DNA from: Bacteroidota bacterium
GTDB taxonomy: Bacteria > Bacteroidota > Bacteroidia > CAIKAF01
NCBI GenBank assembly: GCA_016866335.1
Contig: VGMT01000015.1
Location: 1-56,267 of the forward strand
Length of the DNA stretch: 56,267 nt
Direction of reading: 5' to 3'
The translations under genes and the position numbers were made by a program. The first letter of the stretch is position 1. Each line of letters starts with the position of its first letter. Positions 20,204-28,654 of the stretch are shown in pieces. The notes under the pieces were generated by a model. It saw only the letters and a program-made list of their open reading frames with translations, was not told the DNA's origin and searched no databases.

Positions 20204-20206
20204 GCC

Positions 20207-21718
20207 ATGCTTTTTTCACGATTCAAATTTCCCAAATCAAGCGCCCGTTTAGTCATTCTCGCCTCTGTAATGTTTTTTTATTCCAGAGATCTTAATGCCG
20301 GCCTGAATGTTTCCATTCAGCATCAGGTAATGTACTCGAACCAAGGCAAACCCTATATTGAATCATGGCTTTTGGTGGAAGGCAATTCATTGCAATTCAA
20401 GCAAGACGCTGAAAATCGCTGGAAAGCCTCGGTTCAATGTGCAATTATAGCCCATGGTTCAAACGGAGTTTTAAATTACAGTAAGTTCAATTTAGGCCAA
20501 GAATTTCAAGAGGGCAGCGAAAAAAATAGTTCTAGCAACCAAATACAGGATTTATTTTACATTGAACGCCTTGAAATAGATACGGGAACCGTCGTTTTAG
20601 AATACATGGTTTTGGACGTTGGAGCCGAAACCATTGACACCCTGAAATACCTTGACACCCTTTACATTGAGAGCCTTACTGCCCCCTTGAGTTCAAAGCC
20701 CTTTTTTATTTCAACCATTTCAACATCTATTCAAAATGCCATGCTGCTTAGAGGCAAGTACCAGATAATGCCTATTCTTGGAAACGCCTCAATTGAAAAC
20801 GAAAGCCCTGAATTAAAAGTGTATCAAGAATGCTATTTTCCGATTGAAAATTTAGACAGTGGAATGGTGTTTTACCAAACCATTTGGGTTGAAAATGCGA
20901 ACGATTCCAGCGTGGTACCCGGATTTGCTCTACGAAAGCGCATTGAGAACCTAAGGCGTGTGGTACCTGGAATTCAAACGCTGAATCTAAAAGAACTATC
21001 CTCTGGACATTACTGGCTAACAACTCAACTTTCCGATAAAAATGGAAAGGTTTATGGTTCTTCAAAAAGCTATTTCTTCAGAGACAATCCAGAACAACCC
21101 ATTGATTTGCAGAGCGTACATCAAACGGATTACCGGGGAAGTTTTTTAGAGCCAATTCAAAATTTAGATACCCTTAAAACCATGCTGGGTTTTTTAAGGC
21201 CATTGTCGTCGGGCGAAGAGATTCAATTTGCAACAAACGCTGCTGCCACCGAGGACCTCCATTTGATCAAGCAATTCATTTGGAGTTTTTGGTTTAGAAA
21301 ATACCCCAAACATCCAGCGGAGGAATGGAGCAAATATGTGGCCTTATTAAAAGCTATTGACAAAGAATTTGGAACGGCGGCCATGCGTGGTTACGAAACC
21401 GATCGGGGTAGAATTTGGCTAAAATATGGCCCCCCAAATTCCCGAAACAAACAATACAATGAACCCTCGGCGTATCCCTATGAAATTTGGCAGTACTATC
21501 AAATTAAAGCCCAGTCGAACGTTCGGTTTGTTTTTTACAATCCAAACAATCTAAACAACGATTTCACCTTAATTCATTCCGATTGCCGTGGTGAAATCAA
21601 CAACCGTCAATGGCAAGCTTTTATTTACCAACGAAACAACTCCTTTAACATAGATCAAAACCAAGCGATTCGTCACTTTGGAAATTGGAGCAACGATTTA
21701 TTCAATTCTCCCCGATGA
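20207..21718 (+). CDS. GWxTD-domain protein
   Basis: Encodes 503 aa with an N-terminal signal or membrane segment (ARLVILASVMFFYSRDLNAG). The N-terminal half is beta-rich. The C-terminal GWxTD domain is recognised by RGRIWLKYGPPNSR, then YPYEIWQYYQ, FVFYNP and the closing SDCRGEINNRQW. The name-giving motif reads GYETD here, with Tyr for Trp. The family is common in Bacteroidota envelopes; its function is unknown. The glycosyltransferase start overlaps its stop (ATGA). Confidence 0.85.
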   Translation: MLFSRFKFPKSSARLVILASVMFFYSRDLNAGLNVSIQHQVMYSNQGKPYIESWLLVEGNSLQFKQDAENRWKASVQCAIIAHGSNGVLNYSKFNLGQEFQEGSEKNSSSNQIQDLFYIERLEIDTGTVVLEYMVLDVGAETIDTLKYLDTLYIESLTAPLSSKPFFISTISTSIQNAMLLRGKYQIMPILGNASIENESPELKVYQECYFPIENLDSGMVFYQTIWVENANDSSVVPGFALRKRIENLRRVVPGIQTLNLKELSSGHYWLTTQLSDKNGKVYGSSKSYFFRDNPEQPIDLQSVHQTDYRGSFLEPIQNLDTLKTMLGFLRPLSSGEEIQFATNAAATEDLHLIKQFIWSFWFRKYPKHPAEEWSKYVALLKAIDKEFGTAAMRGYETDRGRIWLKYGPPNSRNKQYNEPSAYPYEIWQYYQIKAQSNVRFVFYNPNNLNNDFTLIHSDCRGEINNRQWQAFIYQRNNSFNIDQNQAIRHFGNWSNDLFNSPR

Positions 21719-22746
21719 ACCTAAACCCAAGGCCCAGCGTCGCGGTTATCATATTGAATTACAATGGTCAACATTGGTTGTCTGAGTTCTTAGCTGGTGT
21801 TGTAGAACATAGTCAAGCTTGGGCCAGCGTTTGGGTGGCCGACAATGGCTCAACCGATGAGTCCTTTAAGGTGGTTGAAAAACAAGGGCAGGCAAAATGG
21901 CTGGATTTGGGGAAAAATTATGGTTTCGCTCAAGGCTACAACATAGCCATTGAGCGCATTGAAGCCGATTACGTGGTTTTGCTCAATTCAGATGTTGAAA
22001 TAAAATCGCCTTGGTTGCCACCTTTGATTTCGTTTATGGAATCCAACTTGGATTATGCCGCGTGTCAACCAAAAATAAAAGCCCAACGCGAGCCCCACTT
22101 TTTTGAATATGCGGGTGCCAGCGGAGGGTACATTGACGCTGTAGGATTCCCATACTGCAGGGGCCGGGTATTTTATACCACCGAAGAAGACCTTGGGCAG
22201 TACGATTCCATAACCGACATTCATTGGGCAAGTGGTTGTTGCCTATTTATTCGTCGCAAGGCGTATTTAGAGTCGGGAGGATTGGATGGGGATTTTTTCG
22301 CCCATATGGAGGAAATTGACCTGTGTTGGCGTTTGTTGGCTCAGGGATTTCGGCTAGCTGCCGTTCCAGAATCGGTGGTTTACCACGTAGGGGGCGGCAC
22401 CCTTTCGCAGAGTGCTCCTAAAAAAACCTATTTGAATGTCAGGAACAACCTGATTATGTTGGCCAAGAATTTACCCGCTGGCCGATTGGCCTTGATTTTA
22501 CCTTTTCGCTTATTTCTAGATGGATTAGGGAGCCTACGGTTTTTAAAGGAAAAAGGGGGAATTGCCCATATTTTGGCTGTAGTTAAAGCACATTGGGCCT
22601 TTTATGCCTTGCTGCCCAGCACCCTTAAAAAAAGAAAAGCCATAGCCCAGAAACGGGCCGATTTTTTGTCGCCGTTCTTATTGGTTAAGCGGTATTTTTT
22701 GGAGGGGCGGAAGACCTTTGTTCAGTTGCACAGCAGCAAAAACTAG
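21715..22746 (+). CDS. Family 2 glycosyltransferase
   Basis: Encodes 343 aa. The GT-A fold starts with VAVIILNYNGQHWL, then WVADNGSTDES, the DxD-like LLNSDVEI, and the acceptor-site motif EEIDLCWRLLAQGF. These are typical of rhamnosyl- or other sugar transferases acting on lipid carriers at the inner face of the membrane. A hydrophobic C-terminal stretch may contact the membrane. The sugar is unknown. I chose the ATG at 21715, which overlaps the previous stop by four bases. Confidence 0.9.
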   Translation: MNLNPRPSVAVIILNYNGQHWLSEFLAGVVEHSQAWASVWVADNGSTDESFKVVEKQGQAKWLDLGKNYGFAQGYNIAIERIEADYVVLLNSDVEIKSPWLPPLISFMESNLDYAACQPKIKAQREPHFFEYAGASGGYIDAVGFPYCRGRVFYTTEEDLGQYDSITDIHWASGCCLFIRRKAYLESGGLDGDFFAHMEEIDLCWRLLAQGFRLAAVPESVVYHVGGGTLSQSAPKKTYLNVRNNLIMLAKNLPAGRLALILPFRLFLDGLGSLRFLKEKGGIAHILAVVKAHWAFYALLPSTLKKRKAIAQKRADFLSPFLLVKRYFLEGRKTFVQLHSSKN

Positions 22747-22747
22747 G

Positions 22748-23194
22748 TTACTTTCCATTCACCGTAGGCCACTGCCCGCAGGCTTGCAAGGCCAAACGCA
22801 GGCCCAAATGATAGCCCTGTGTGCCGGCTCCGGCAATGCTGGCATTTACGCCAAGTGCGGTGATGCTTTGCCTACGAAATTCTTCCCTTGAAAAAATGTG
22901 GGTAATGTGGACTTCGACCTTGTAGGTGGTACAGGCGGTTAAGGCGTCTGACAAGGCGACCGAACTGTGGGCAAAACCACCAGGATTGATTATAAGGGCC
23001 TGGGCCTGAGAAGCCTGCTGCACCCAATCAATCAGTTCCCCTTCGTGGTTGGATTGCAAAAACCGAAAATGAACTTCGGGGAAAGCGGCCTGCAATTCTG
23101 ATTCCAATTGGGCCAAGGTGGTATAGCCATACTTTTCAGGCTCGCGGCTGCCCAGCAAGTTTAAATTGGGACCATTAATAACCCAAATTTCCAT
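22748..23194 (-). CDS. aroQ: Type II 3-dehydroquinate dehydratase AroQ
   Basis: Encodes 148 aa, the normal length for type II. It catalyses the third step of the shikimate pathway. NGPNLNLLGSREPEKYG carries the catalytic Tyr22, INPGGFAHSSVAL is the substrate loop, and EVHITHIFSREEFRRQS provides the His and the anion site. It is convergent with the glycosyltransferase gene, one base apart, with its own promoter box. Confidence 0.96.
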   Translation of the reverse strand: MEIWVINGPNLNLLGSREPEKYGYTTLAQLESELQAAFPEVHFRFLQSNHEGELIDWVQQASQAQALIINPGGFAHSSVALSDALTACTTYKVEVHITHIFSREEFRRQSITALGVNASIAGAGTQGYHLGLRLALQACGQWPTVNGK

Positions 23195-23198
23195 GCTG

Positions 23199-23206
23199 TA
23201 AAGGTA
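23199..23206 (-). promoter_or_regulatory. Near-consensus -7 box (TACCTTTA) of aroQ
   Basis: Seven of eight positions on the minus strand, four bases before the ATG at 23194. Confidence 0.4.
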
Positions 23207-23244
23207 GTGGATTTATGGTATTTGAATGGATTAACGCAGAGTGT

Positions 23245-23392
23245 GGCCCGCGGCAGGGATTGAAGCAGGTAGCCCACAGGGGCAGTGGGGCTGGCGGGGC
23301 CGGGGCCAAAGAGCGACCACAGGAAGCTACTTTGGCCCAAGCACCGCCCCCCACTGCGCCGAGGACTACCGCTGAAAGCCCGCAGCCGCCCC
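23245..23392 (+). repeat. GC-rich structured intergenic repeat, copy D
   Basis: 5' box GCGGCAGGGATTGAAGCAG and 3' box CTGAAAGCCCGCAGCCGCC. The inner stem is GTAG/CTAC and the apex is GCCAAAG/CTTTGGC around AGCGACCACAGGAAGCTA. It lies between the divergent aroQ and cystathionine beta-synthase promoters. Confidence 0.75.
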
Positions 23393-23459
23393 AGGAACAA
23401 AAAGCCTATGCATGAACGCGTTTGGAAACGCATTCCCGATGCCTGTCGATGGAATTAGT

Positions 23460-23467
23460 TACCTTTG
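23460..23467 (+). promoter_or_regulatory. -7 box (TACCTTTG) of the cystathionine beta-synthase gene
   Basis: Exact TAnnTTTG match, 22 bases before the ATG at 23490. It decides the start: the upstream in-frame ATG at 23412 would precede the promoter. Confidence 0.6.
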
Positions 23468-23489
23468 GCAACAACATTTACGAAAGCTC

Positions 23490-24851
23490 ATGTGGTGTAA
23501 AACTATTTTGGAAACCATTGGAAATACGCCGATGGTACAATTAAACAAGGTTGTAGCAGGCCTGCCTGCCACCGTGCTGGCGAAGGTCGAGACCTTTAAT
23601 CCCGGCAACAGCATAAAAGACCGAATGGCGCTGAAAATGATAGAAGATGCCGAAGCCAATGGGCTGCTGAAACCCGGCGGAACCATAATTGAAGGTACCA
23701 GCGGAAATACGGGCATGGGCCTGGCCATTGCCGCGATAATAAAAGGCTACAAATGCATTTTCACCACAACCGATAAGCAATCGCAAGAAAAGATTGATGC
23801 CCTTCGCGCACTGGGTGCCGAGGTTATTGTTTGCCCAACCAACGTTGAGCCTGAAGATCCCCGCTCGTACTACTCTGTATCGAGCCGATTGGTGGCAGAA
23901 GTTCCAAATGCCTATAAACCAAACCAATACGACAATCTGAGCAATTCGCAAGCGCATTACGAAAGCACTGGCCCCGAAATTTGGGAACAAACTGAAGGGA
24001 AAATCACCCATTTGGTGGTGGGTGTGGGTACCGGAGGTACCATTTCAGGAACGGCTCGCTATCTGAAAGAAAAGAATCCGAATGTTCAGATTTGGGGCAT
24101 AGACACCTATGGTTCTGTGTTTAAAAAATACCATGAAACGGGGGAATTTGATAAAAAAGAAATATATCCTTACATAACCGAGGGCATTGGAGAGGATTTT
24201 TTGCCTGAGAATGTAGATTTTTCGCTGATTGATCGATTTGAAAAGGTGAGCGACAAAGACGCCGCCATTTACACCCGGGAAATTGCCCGAAACGAAGGAA
24301 TTTTTGCAGGCAATTCGGCCGGAGCCGCAGTGGCGGGATTGCTTCAACTTAAGCATTTATTGAAGGAAGGCGATGTGGTGGTGGTGATTTTTCATGACCA
24401 TGGCATTCGGTACTTAGGGAAAATGTTCAACGACAATTGGATGCGCGACCGCGGATTTTTAGACCGAAAGCAATTAACAGTAAAAGACTTGCTGGTGTCG
24501 GGGGTTTTGGCAAAAGCCATTAGTATTCCGAAAGACCAGAAGGCTTCAGAAGTGGTTCAGTTGATGCAAACCCAAGGCATTTCGCAAGTACCCGTGGTTG
24601 AGGGAACGGAGGTAGTTGGCGCCCTTACCGACAGCCGCCTGTTTGGATTTTTAGTCCAAAATCCGGAGGGGAAAAACACGCCCATCGCCGACATCATGGA
24701 AAAGCCCTTTCCGGTTATTTCAGCCGATTGCGAATTAAATCAGGTGGGAAAAGAATTCTCGAAAGAAACCCACGCTGTATTGGTCAAAGATGGCATGGGA
24801 GAATACCACATCATGACGCGCACCGATGTTCTTACCCAACTAATTGGTTGA
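23490..24851 (+). CDS. Cystathionine beta-synthase-like PLP enzyme with CBS domains
   Basis: Encodes 453 aa. The PLP fold type II domain has the lysine of the Schiff base at 43 in NPGNSIKDRMA, the substrate loop EGTSGNTGMGLA and the phosphate cup GTGGTISGTARYLKE. Two CBS domains follow from about residue 330 (VKDLLVSGVLAKAISI, VVGALTDSRLFGFLV, HIMTRTDVLTQLIG). Such enzymes make cystathionine from homocysteine and serine, or cysteine from O-acetylserine; the CBS pair favours the former and adenosyl-ligand regulation. The next gene starts four bases after its stop. Confidence 0.88.
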   Translation: MWCKTILETIGNTPMVQLNKVVAGLPATVLAKVETFNPGNSIKDRMALKMIEDAEANGLLKPGGTIIEGTSGNTGMGLAIAAIIKGYKCIFTTTDKQSQEKIDALRALGAEVIVCPTNVEPEDPRSYYSVSSRLVAEVPNAYKPNQYDNLSNSQAHYESTGPEIWEQTEGKITHLVVGVGTGGTISGTARYLKEKNPNVQIWGIDTYGSVFKKYHETGEFDKKEIYPYITEGIGEDFLPENVDFSLIDRFEKVSDKDAAIYTREIARNEGIFAGNSAGAAVAGLLQLKHLLKEGDVVVVIFHDHGIRYLGKMFNDNWMRDRGFLDRKQLTVKDLLVSGVLAKAISIPKDQKASEVVQLMQTQGISQVPVVEGTEVVGALTDSRLFGFLVQNPEGKNTPIADIMEKPFPVISADCELNQVGKEFSKETHAVLVKDGMGEYHIMTRTDVLTQLIG

Positions 24852-24855
24852 TTCG

Positions 24856-25641
24856 ATGCGGGTAACCGACCAGCTTGGATATTTGGTGGAAGTACCCGAA
24901 ATGCCTCGGCGTATTGTATCGCTGGTGCCCTCGATAACGGAATTGCTGGCTGATTTGGCGCTGGACAAAGAGGTGCTTGGCATAACCAAATTTTGCGAAT
25001 TTCCGGCCGAATGGCATAAAACAAAGGTGAGGGTAGGCGGCACAAAAAACCCGGATTTCAAGGCAATTGAGCTGCTAAACCCCGATTTAATTATAGGGAA
25101 TAAGGAAGAAAACACCCAGGAAATGCTGTTGAAGCTAAAGACCCGATTTCCGGTGTGGATCAGCGACATTGAAACCCTTGAACAAGCCTTGAAGATGATT
25201 GAAGCGCTTGGAGCCTTGACTCGGCGCTCCATGATGGCAGCAGAGTTGAACCAAAAAATTGCTACTGCTTTTCGGGATCTTGAGCCTATTCGCAGTCCAA
25301 AGCGTTGCTTGTATTTGATTTGGAGAAATCCGTATATGGTGGCCGGCAGGCAGACCTTTATTGACGACATGCTGCAATGGTGCGGTTTTGAAAATGTGGC
25401 GGCCGACCTAGAGGGAAGGTACCCGGAACTTGATGAAGAGGGCATTCGGGCCTTGGCACCGGATTTGGTTTTGCTGTCATCGGAGCCCTACCCTTTCAAG
25501 GATTCCCATGCCGAGGAGTTCAAGGCCTTGCTGCCAAAAACAAGCAAGTGCATCTTGGTTGATGGAACGTATTTTAGTTGGTATGGAAGCCGCCTTGCTG
25601 AATCGCCTGAGTATTTCAGGAAGGTAATTTCGGAGTTGTAG
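24856..25641 (+). CDS. BtuF-like helical-backbone metal/cobalamin receptor without signal peptide
   Basis: Encodes 261 aa. The fold is that of class III periplasmic binding proteins: RRIVSLVPSITELLADL, then VGGTKNPDFKAIELLNPDLI, and a C-terminal lobe with APDLVLLSSEPYPFK. Homologues bind vitamin B12, haem or siderophores for ABC import. Unusually there is no signal peptide or lipobox; the protein starts MRVTDQLG and would be cytoplasmic. A TTG at 24844 would add four residues and does not change this. It is coupled to the cystathionine beta-synthase gene; no permease or ATPase gene is nearby. Confidence 0.8.
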   Translation: MRVTDQLGYLVEVPEMPRRIVSLVPSITELLADLALDKEVLGITKFCEFPAEWHKTKVRVGGTKNPDFKAIELLNPDLIIGNKEENTQEMLLKLKTRFPVWISDIETLEQALKMIEALGALTRRSMMAAELNQKIATAFRDLEPIRSPKRCLYLIWRNPYMVAGRQTFIDDMLQWCGFENVAADLEGRYPELDEEGIRALAPDLVLLSSEPYPFKDSHAEEFKALLPKTSKCILVDGTYFSWYGSRLAESPEYFRKVISEL

Positions 25642-25758
25642 GGGGAGTTTTCAGGGGAGGGAACTGCAGGTTAAATCCGTTATGAGGAAAGAAATCGGTT
25701 CATGGGCAGGAGCTATCTTAACCCATGAGAGCCCATTTGCCGCGAAGTTCATCGCATG

Positions 25759-27069
25759 TTAATTCCTTTTTTGAATTGAGAACCAAGAATATCCTAAGGC
25801 CGATTGAAGCCAAATAAAGTAGGTCCCTTCTGGCAATTCAGAAACGGATATTGTGGGCGAGGCGCCCTCCTTGATTGTTTTTCCATCTTGACTTAGCAGA
25901 CGCCAGCTCAAGTTTAGAATGGTATGAGGTCCAATTGCAACTTCATGTTGAACTGGATTTGGATAGGCATAAAAAGGGAGGAATGCTGGGGCGTGAAGCC
26001 CAGCAAGGTACTCTGAAACGGCAGCATCCATCAAGGCAAAGCCTATTTGGAGGGGAAAGGAATTTAATTGATTCACCATAACAACAACGGTAATCCCTGT
26101 GGCAGTGTCGTACATTGCGGTTGAAGTATATCCGCCCCAAATGCTTCCCCCATGGAACCAAAGGGTACGGCCATTGCGAACCTGTCGGCCTAACCCCATG
26201 CCATAATTGCCCGAGCCAACGAATGTGGTCATTTCTTGAAAGCTGCTGGGTTGAAGAACCTGATGGTTCATCAGTGCGCCGTACCATTGCGCGAGTTCGT
26301 AGGCTGTGGAGTACATGGCACCTGCCGACCAAGCGGCACTGTTGACCGAAGTTCGGGGCACGGAGTGGTTGTCGAGTCCATCCTGCCAAGGATGAGCAAT
26401 GGGAATGATTGAGGTTTCGTAGGGATCCAAAAATGTGCTGTCAAGGTTTATCGGGTTTAGTAGCATTTGCCTAAGAAGTTGAGAAAAGGATTGCCCAGTC
26501 GCACTTTCGGCCACCAAACCTGCCAGCAAGTAATTTGTGTTGCAGTAGCCCCATCCGCTGCCTGGGGCAAACAAAGGTGGGCCTACCCAGCTCATAAGCT
26601 CGGAGGCAGTATAGAACCTATTGGGGTTATTCATCATGGAGTCTGGGTAACCTGTAACGCTGGACACATCGGCTAAGCCTGAGGTGTGATTGAGCAATTG
26701 ACGCAGGGTAATTTGGGGATTAATGTTGTTCCAAGAGGGCAAAAATGTGCCTATTGAATCATCTAGGTGGAAGAGATTGGCTTCTGCCAATTTAAGCAAC
26801 AAAACAGCTGTAAACAGTTTGGTGTTGCTGCCAATTCCAAATTGCAATTGAGGGGTAATGGGTTGGCCGGCATGGGAAATGCCGCTTACGGCTTTGAAAG
26901 AGCCGTAGTTAGGATGCAGCACACAGACGGAAACTCCCTTTAAGTTCTGAGCTGAATGGGAGCTGTCAACCACAAACTGCATGCGGTTTTGCAGGGCAGT
27001 GGGGAAGGTTTGTGCTTCGAGGGTAGAAAAAAAGGAGCAAAGCCCAAAAAAAAGTAATTTCAATTTCAT
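25759..27069 (-). CDS. Secreted class C beta-lactamase-fold serine hydrolase with T9SS sorting domain
   Basis: Encodes 436 aa with a signal peptide ending EAQ (20). The beta-lactamase/penicillin-binding domain has the nucleophile motif SNTK (81-84), the second motif YCN (175-177) and an HGGS motif in place of KTG. NHTSGL is also typical. Such enzymes include esterases, D-amino-acid peptidases and carboxypeptidases; the substrate is unknown. The last 75 or so residues (FYAYPNPVQHEVAIGPH onward) are a T9SS sorting domain, so it is exported like the S8 protease. Single transcription unit. Confidence 0.88.
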   Translation of the reverse strand: MKLKLLFFGLCSFFSTLEAQTFPTALQNRMQFVVDSSHSAQNLKGVSVCVLHPNYGSFKAVSGISHAGQPITPQLQFGIGSNTKLFTAVLLLKLAEANLFHLDDSIGTFLPSWNNINPQITLRQLLNHTSGLADVSSVTGYPDSMMNNPNRFYTASELMSWVGPPLFAPGSGWGYCNTNYLLAGLVAESATGQSFSQLLRQMLLNPINLDSTFLDPYETSIIPIAHPWQDGLDNHSVPRTSVNSAAWSAGAMYSTAYELAQWYGALMNHQVLQPSSFQEMTTFVGSGNYGMGLGRQVRNGRTLWFHGGSIWGGYTSTAMYDTATGITVVVMVNQLNSFPLQIGFALMDAAVSEYLAGLHAPAFLPFYAYPNPVQHEVAIGPHTILNLSWRLLSQDGKTIKEGASPTISVSELPEGTYFIWLQSALGYSWFSIQKRN

Positions 27070-27103
27070 CTTGGAAGGAATTGAGCAGAAAGGCTGGGAG
27101 GGT

Positions 27104-27111
27104 TAAATATA
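27104..27111 (-). promoter_or_regulatory. Near-consensus -7 box (TATATTTA) of the serine hydrolase gene
   Basis: Seven of eight positions on the minus strand, 34 bases before the ATG at 27069. Confidence 0.35.
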
Positions 27112-27137
27112 CTACGAAGATTGATCCATTTGGTTTC

Positions 27138-27173
27138 AAAAAAAGAAAAAGGGCTGGAATTTCTTCCAGCCCT
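27138..27173 (-). terminator. Intrinsic terminator of the sigma/anti-sigma operon
   Basis: On the minus strand a stem GGGCTGGAA / TTCCAGCCC with a GAAA loop is followed by TTTTTCTTTTTTT. It lies right after the stop at 27181 and ends the five-gene operon. Confidence 0.9.
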
Positions 27174-27180
27174 AGCAGGT

Positions 27181-27675
27181 TTAGTTAAGGTCGTCGGTAT
27201 CCTCTTGGTCGGGAATTTCTCCGCGTTGTTCCTTAATTTTCTTGAGCAATTCGCGCCTCCATTGTTTTTCTGCCAGTTGAATGCGCAGCACTTTTTTGGC
27301 ACCCAGTTGCTGCCGTGCAGCTTCAATGCTAGCTTTACGAAGCGCAATGGCTTTTTCTGCTTTTGAAATTCGTTCCGTTAAAACAGCTTCGGCTTGAGTT
27401 TCGGTCATAGATTCGATCGAGGTTTGGGTCAAGCGTTGCAGCTCTGGTTTAGGTAAGTTGGCCTCGGATGTGTTTCCCCTTCTCTCGGGCCTATTCGCCT
27501 TCTGGATGCCCAGCCAGGTCTTCATTTCGGCATCAGTAAGTTGGGCTTCCTTTTGAATAAACGCCTGTTTCTGGGCTTTTAGTTCTTGCATTTTAGCACG
27601 AGCAGGTTGTGCGCTAATGGAGAGTGAGCTGATGAAGGCAAGGCCGCTCATCAATAAAAACGGGATTTTGTTCAT
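27181..27675 (-). CDS. CpxP/Spy-like periplasmic helical protein
   Basis: Encodes 164 aa with a signal peptide (MNKIPFLLMSGLAFISSLSI, then SAQ). The mature part is almost all helix and highly charged, with LTDAEMKTW and later MTETQAEAVLTERI, which resemble the paired LTxxQ regions of Spy/CpxP chaperones and sensors. It would be periplasmic. It is the last gene of the double sigma operon, and in other Bacteroidota such proteins follow sigma/anti-sigma pairs. This fits an envelope-stress output or feedback role, by inference. Confidence 0.65.
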   Translation of the reverse strand: MNKIPFLLMSGLAFISSLSISAQPARAKMQELKAQKQAFIQKEAQLTDAEMKTWLGIQKANRPERRGNTSEANLPKPELQRLTQTSIESMTETQAEAVLTERISKAEKAIALRKASIEAARQQLGAKKVLRIQLAEKQWRRELLKKIKEQRGEIPDQEDTDDLN

Positions 27676-27695
27676 GGTGTTTGGTTTTGGGGTTA

Positions 27696-28067
27696 TTAAA
27701 AAACGAAAGGGTCTGATTCAAGGCCATAATTGAGGGTTTCGTCTGCCTCTTCGCCAGTTAAAATCAACAGCAAATCGGCTTCGGTTACGTGTTCCTCATT
27801 CCATAGGTACGCTTCAACAACCTGTTTTGGAATTGCCTCCCCTACCGGAGGTTGTTCGCCCATCAACATCCAAAAGTTGAACGCCCCTAGCAGAACAAAG
27901 ATGGCTGCTGCGGTGCCAAATAAGGTAAAAGAGTAGGGTTTTTGATAAAAATAAACGGGTTGATTTGCGCCATGTCGAAGTAAAACCCTCTCCACCAAAT
28001 CATGCGCATAGTTTGGTGGCATTGCATTTTCAGCAGAAAATGTGGGTATGTGGGGTTTGGATTTCAT
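27696..28067 (-). CDS. Small membrane protein, probable anti-sigma partner of the second sigma factor
   Basis: Encodes 123 aa. The N-terminal 43 or so residues are cytoplasmic. One transmembrane segment (TLFGTAAAIFVLLGAFNFWM) is followed by an acidic periplasmic tail (ADLLLILTGEEADETLNYGL). No zinc-binding anti-sigma motif is visible. The call rests on position, 38 bases after the sigma gene, and on topology. Confidence 0.55.
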   Translation of the reverse strand: MKSKPHIPTFSAENAMPPNYAHDLVERVLLRHGANQPVYFYQKPYSFTLFGTAAAIFVLLGAFNFWMLMGEQPPVGEAIPKQVVEAYLWNEEHVTEADLLLILTGEEADETLNYGLESDPFVF

Positions 28068-28105
28068 ACTTTAATATAGGTTGGTGTGGAAAAATAGGGC
28101 AAGGT

Positions 28106-28624
28106 TTAATGTTGAAGTAAAAAATACTGTTCCAATTTGGTTTTAGCATGGTGGTATTGGGCTTTTACATTCCCTTCGGTGGTTTGGGTAAGCGTCGATA
28201 GTTCAGCAAAGGGCATATTTTCAAAATAGCGCAGCACAAAAATCAAACGCTGTTTCAGAGGCAGTTCCGAAAGAGCATGTAGCAACAAGAGCTGGGGGTT
28301 GCTGGCTAGCGCATCGTGGGTGCTGGCCTCGGCTTGACCTTCAATGGCACGCTTGGTATGGGCTCTTTGCTTTTTAATAAAATCCCATGCTGTTCTAACG
28401 GCAATGCGGTGCAGCCACGTTTTCAGGGCCGAATCTGCCCGAAACCGATGGAGTCCTTTCCAAGCGTGAATAAAAACAAGTTGCAAAACTTCGTCGGTAT
28501 CCTCGTGCGAATCAAGCATGGGCCGAACCAAACCATATAGGTAGGGGGTGAAAACCGAAATCAAGGCACGCATGCCCCGATTTGGATTTTGTTCAAAAGC
28601 CTGAATAATTTCAGTGTCGCTCAT
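28106..28624 (-). CDS. ECF-type RNA polymerase sigma factor (second in operon)
   Basis: Encodes 172 aa. Region 2 includes DEVLQLVFIHAWKGLHRF and LKTWLHRIAVRTAWDFIKK. Region 4 includes LPLKQRLIFVLRYFENMPFA and the helix-turn-helix TQTTEGNVKAQYHHAKTKLE. It directs RNA polymerase to a regulon unknown here. It is preceded by the first sigma/anti-sigma pair and followed by a small membrane protein. Confidence 0.9.
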   Translation of the reverse strand: MSDTEIIQAFEQNPNRGMRALISVFTPYLYGLVRPMLDSHEDTDEVLQLVFIHAWKGLHRFRADSALKTWLHRIAVRTAWDFIKKQRAHTKRAIEGQAEASTHDALASNPQLLLLHALSELPLKQRLIFVLRYFENMPFAELSTLTQTTEGNVKAQYHHAKTKLEQYFLLQH

Positions 28625-28654
28625 GCATATTGGTGCATGAAAGTGCTGAAAGGT

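Noticed and set aside
25943-26389. 148-codon minus-strand frame inside the serine hydrolase gene
   Set aside because: Out of frame with a gene whose motifs and sorting domain are intact; no frameshift needed.
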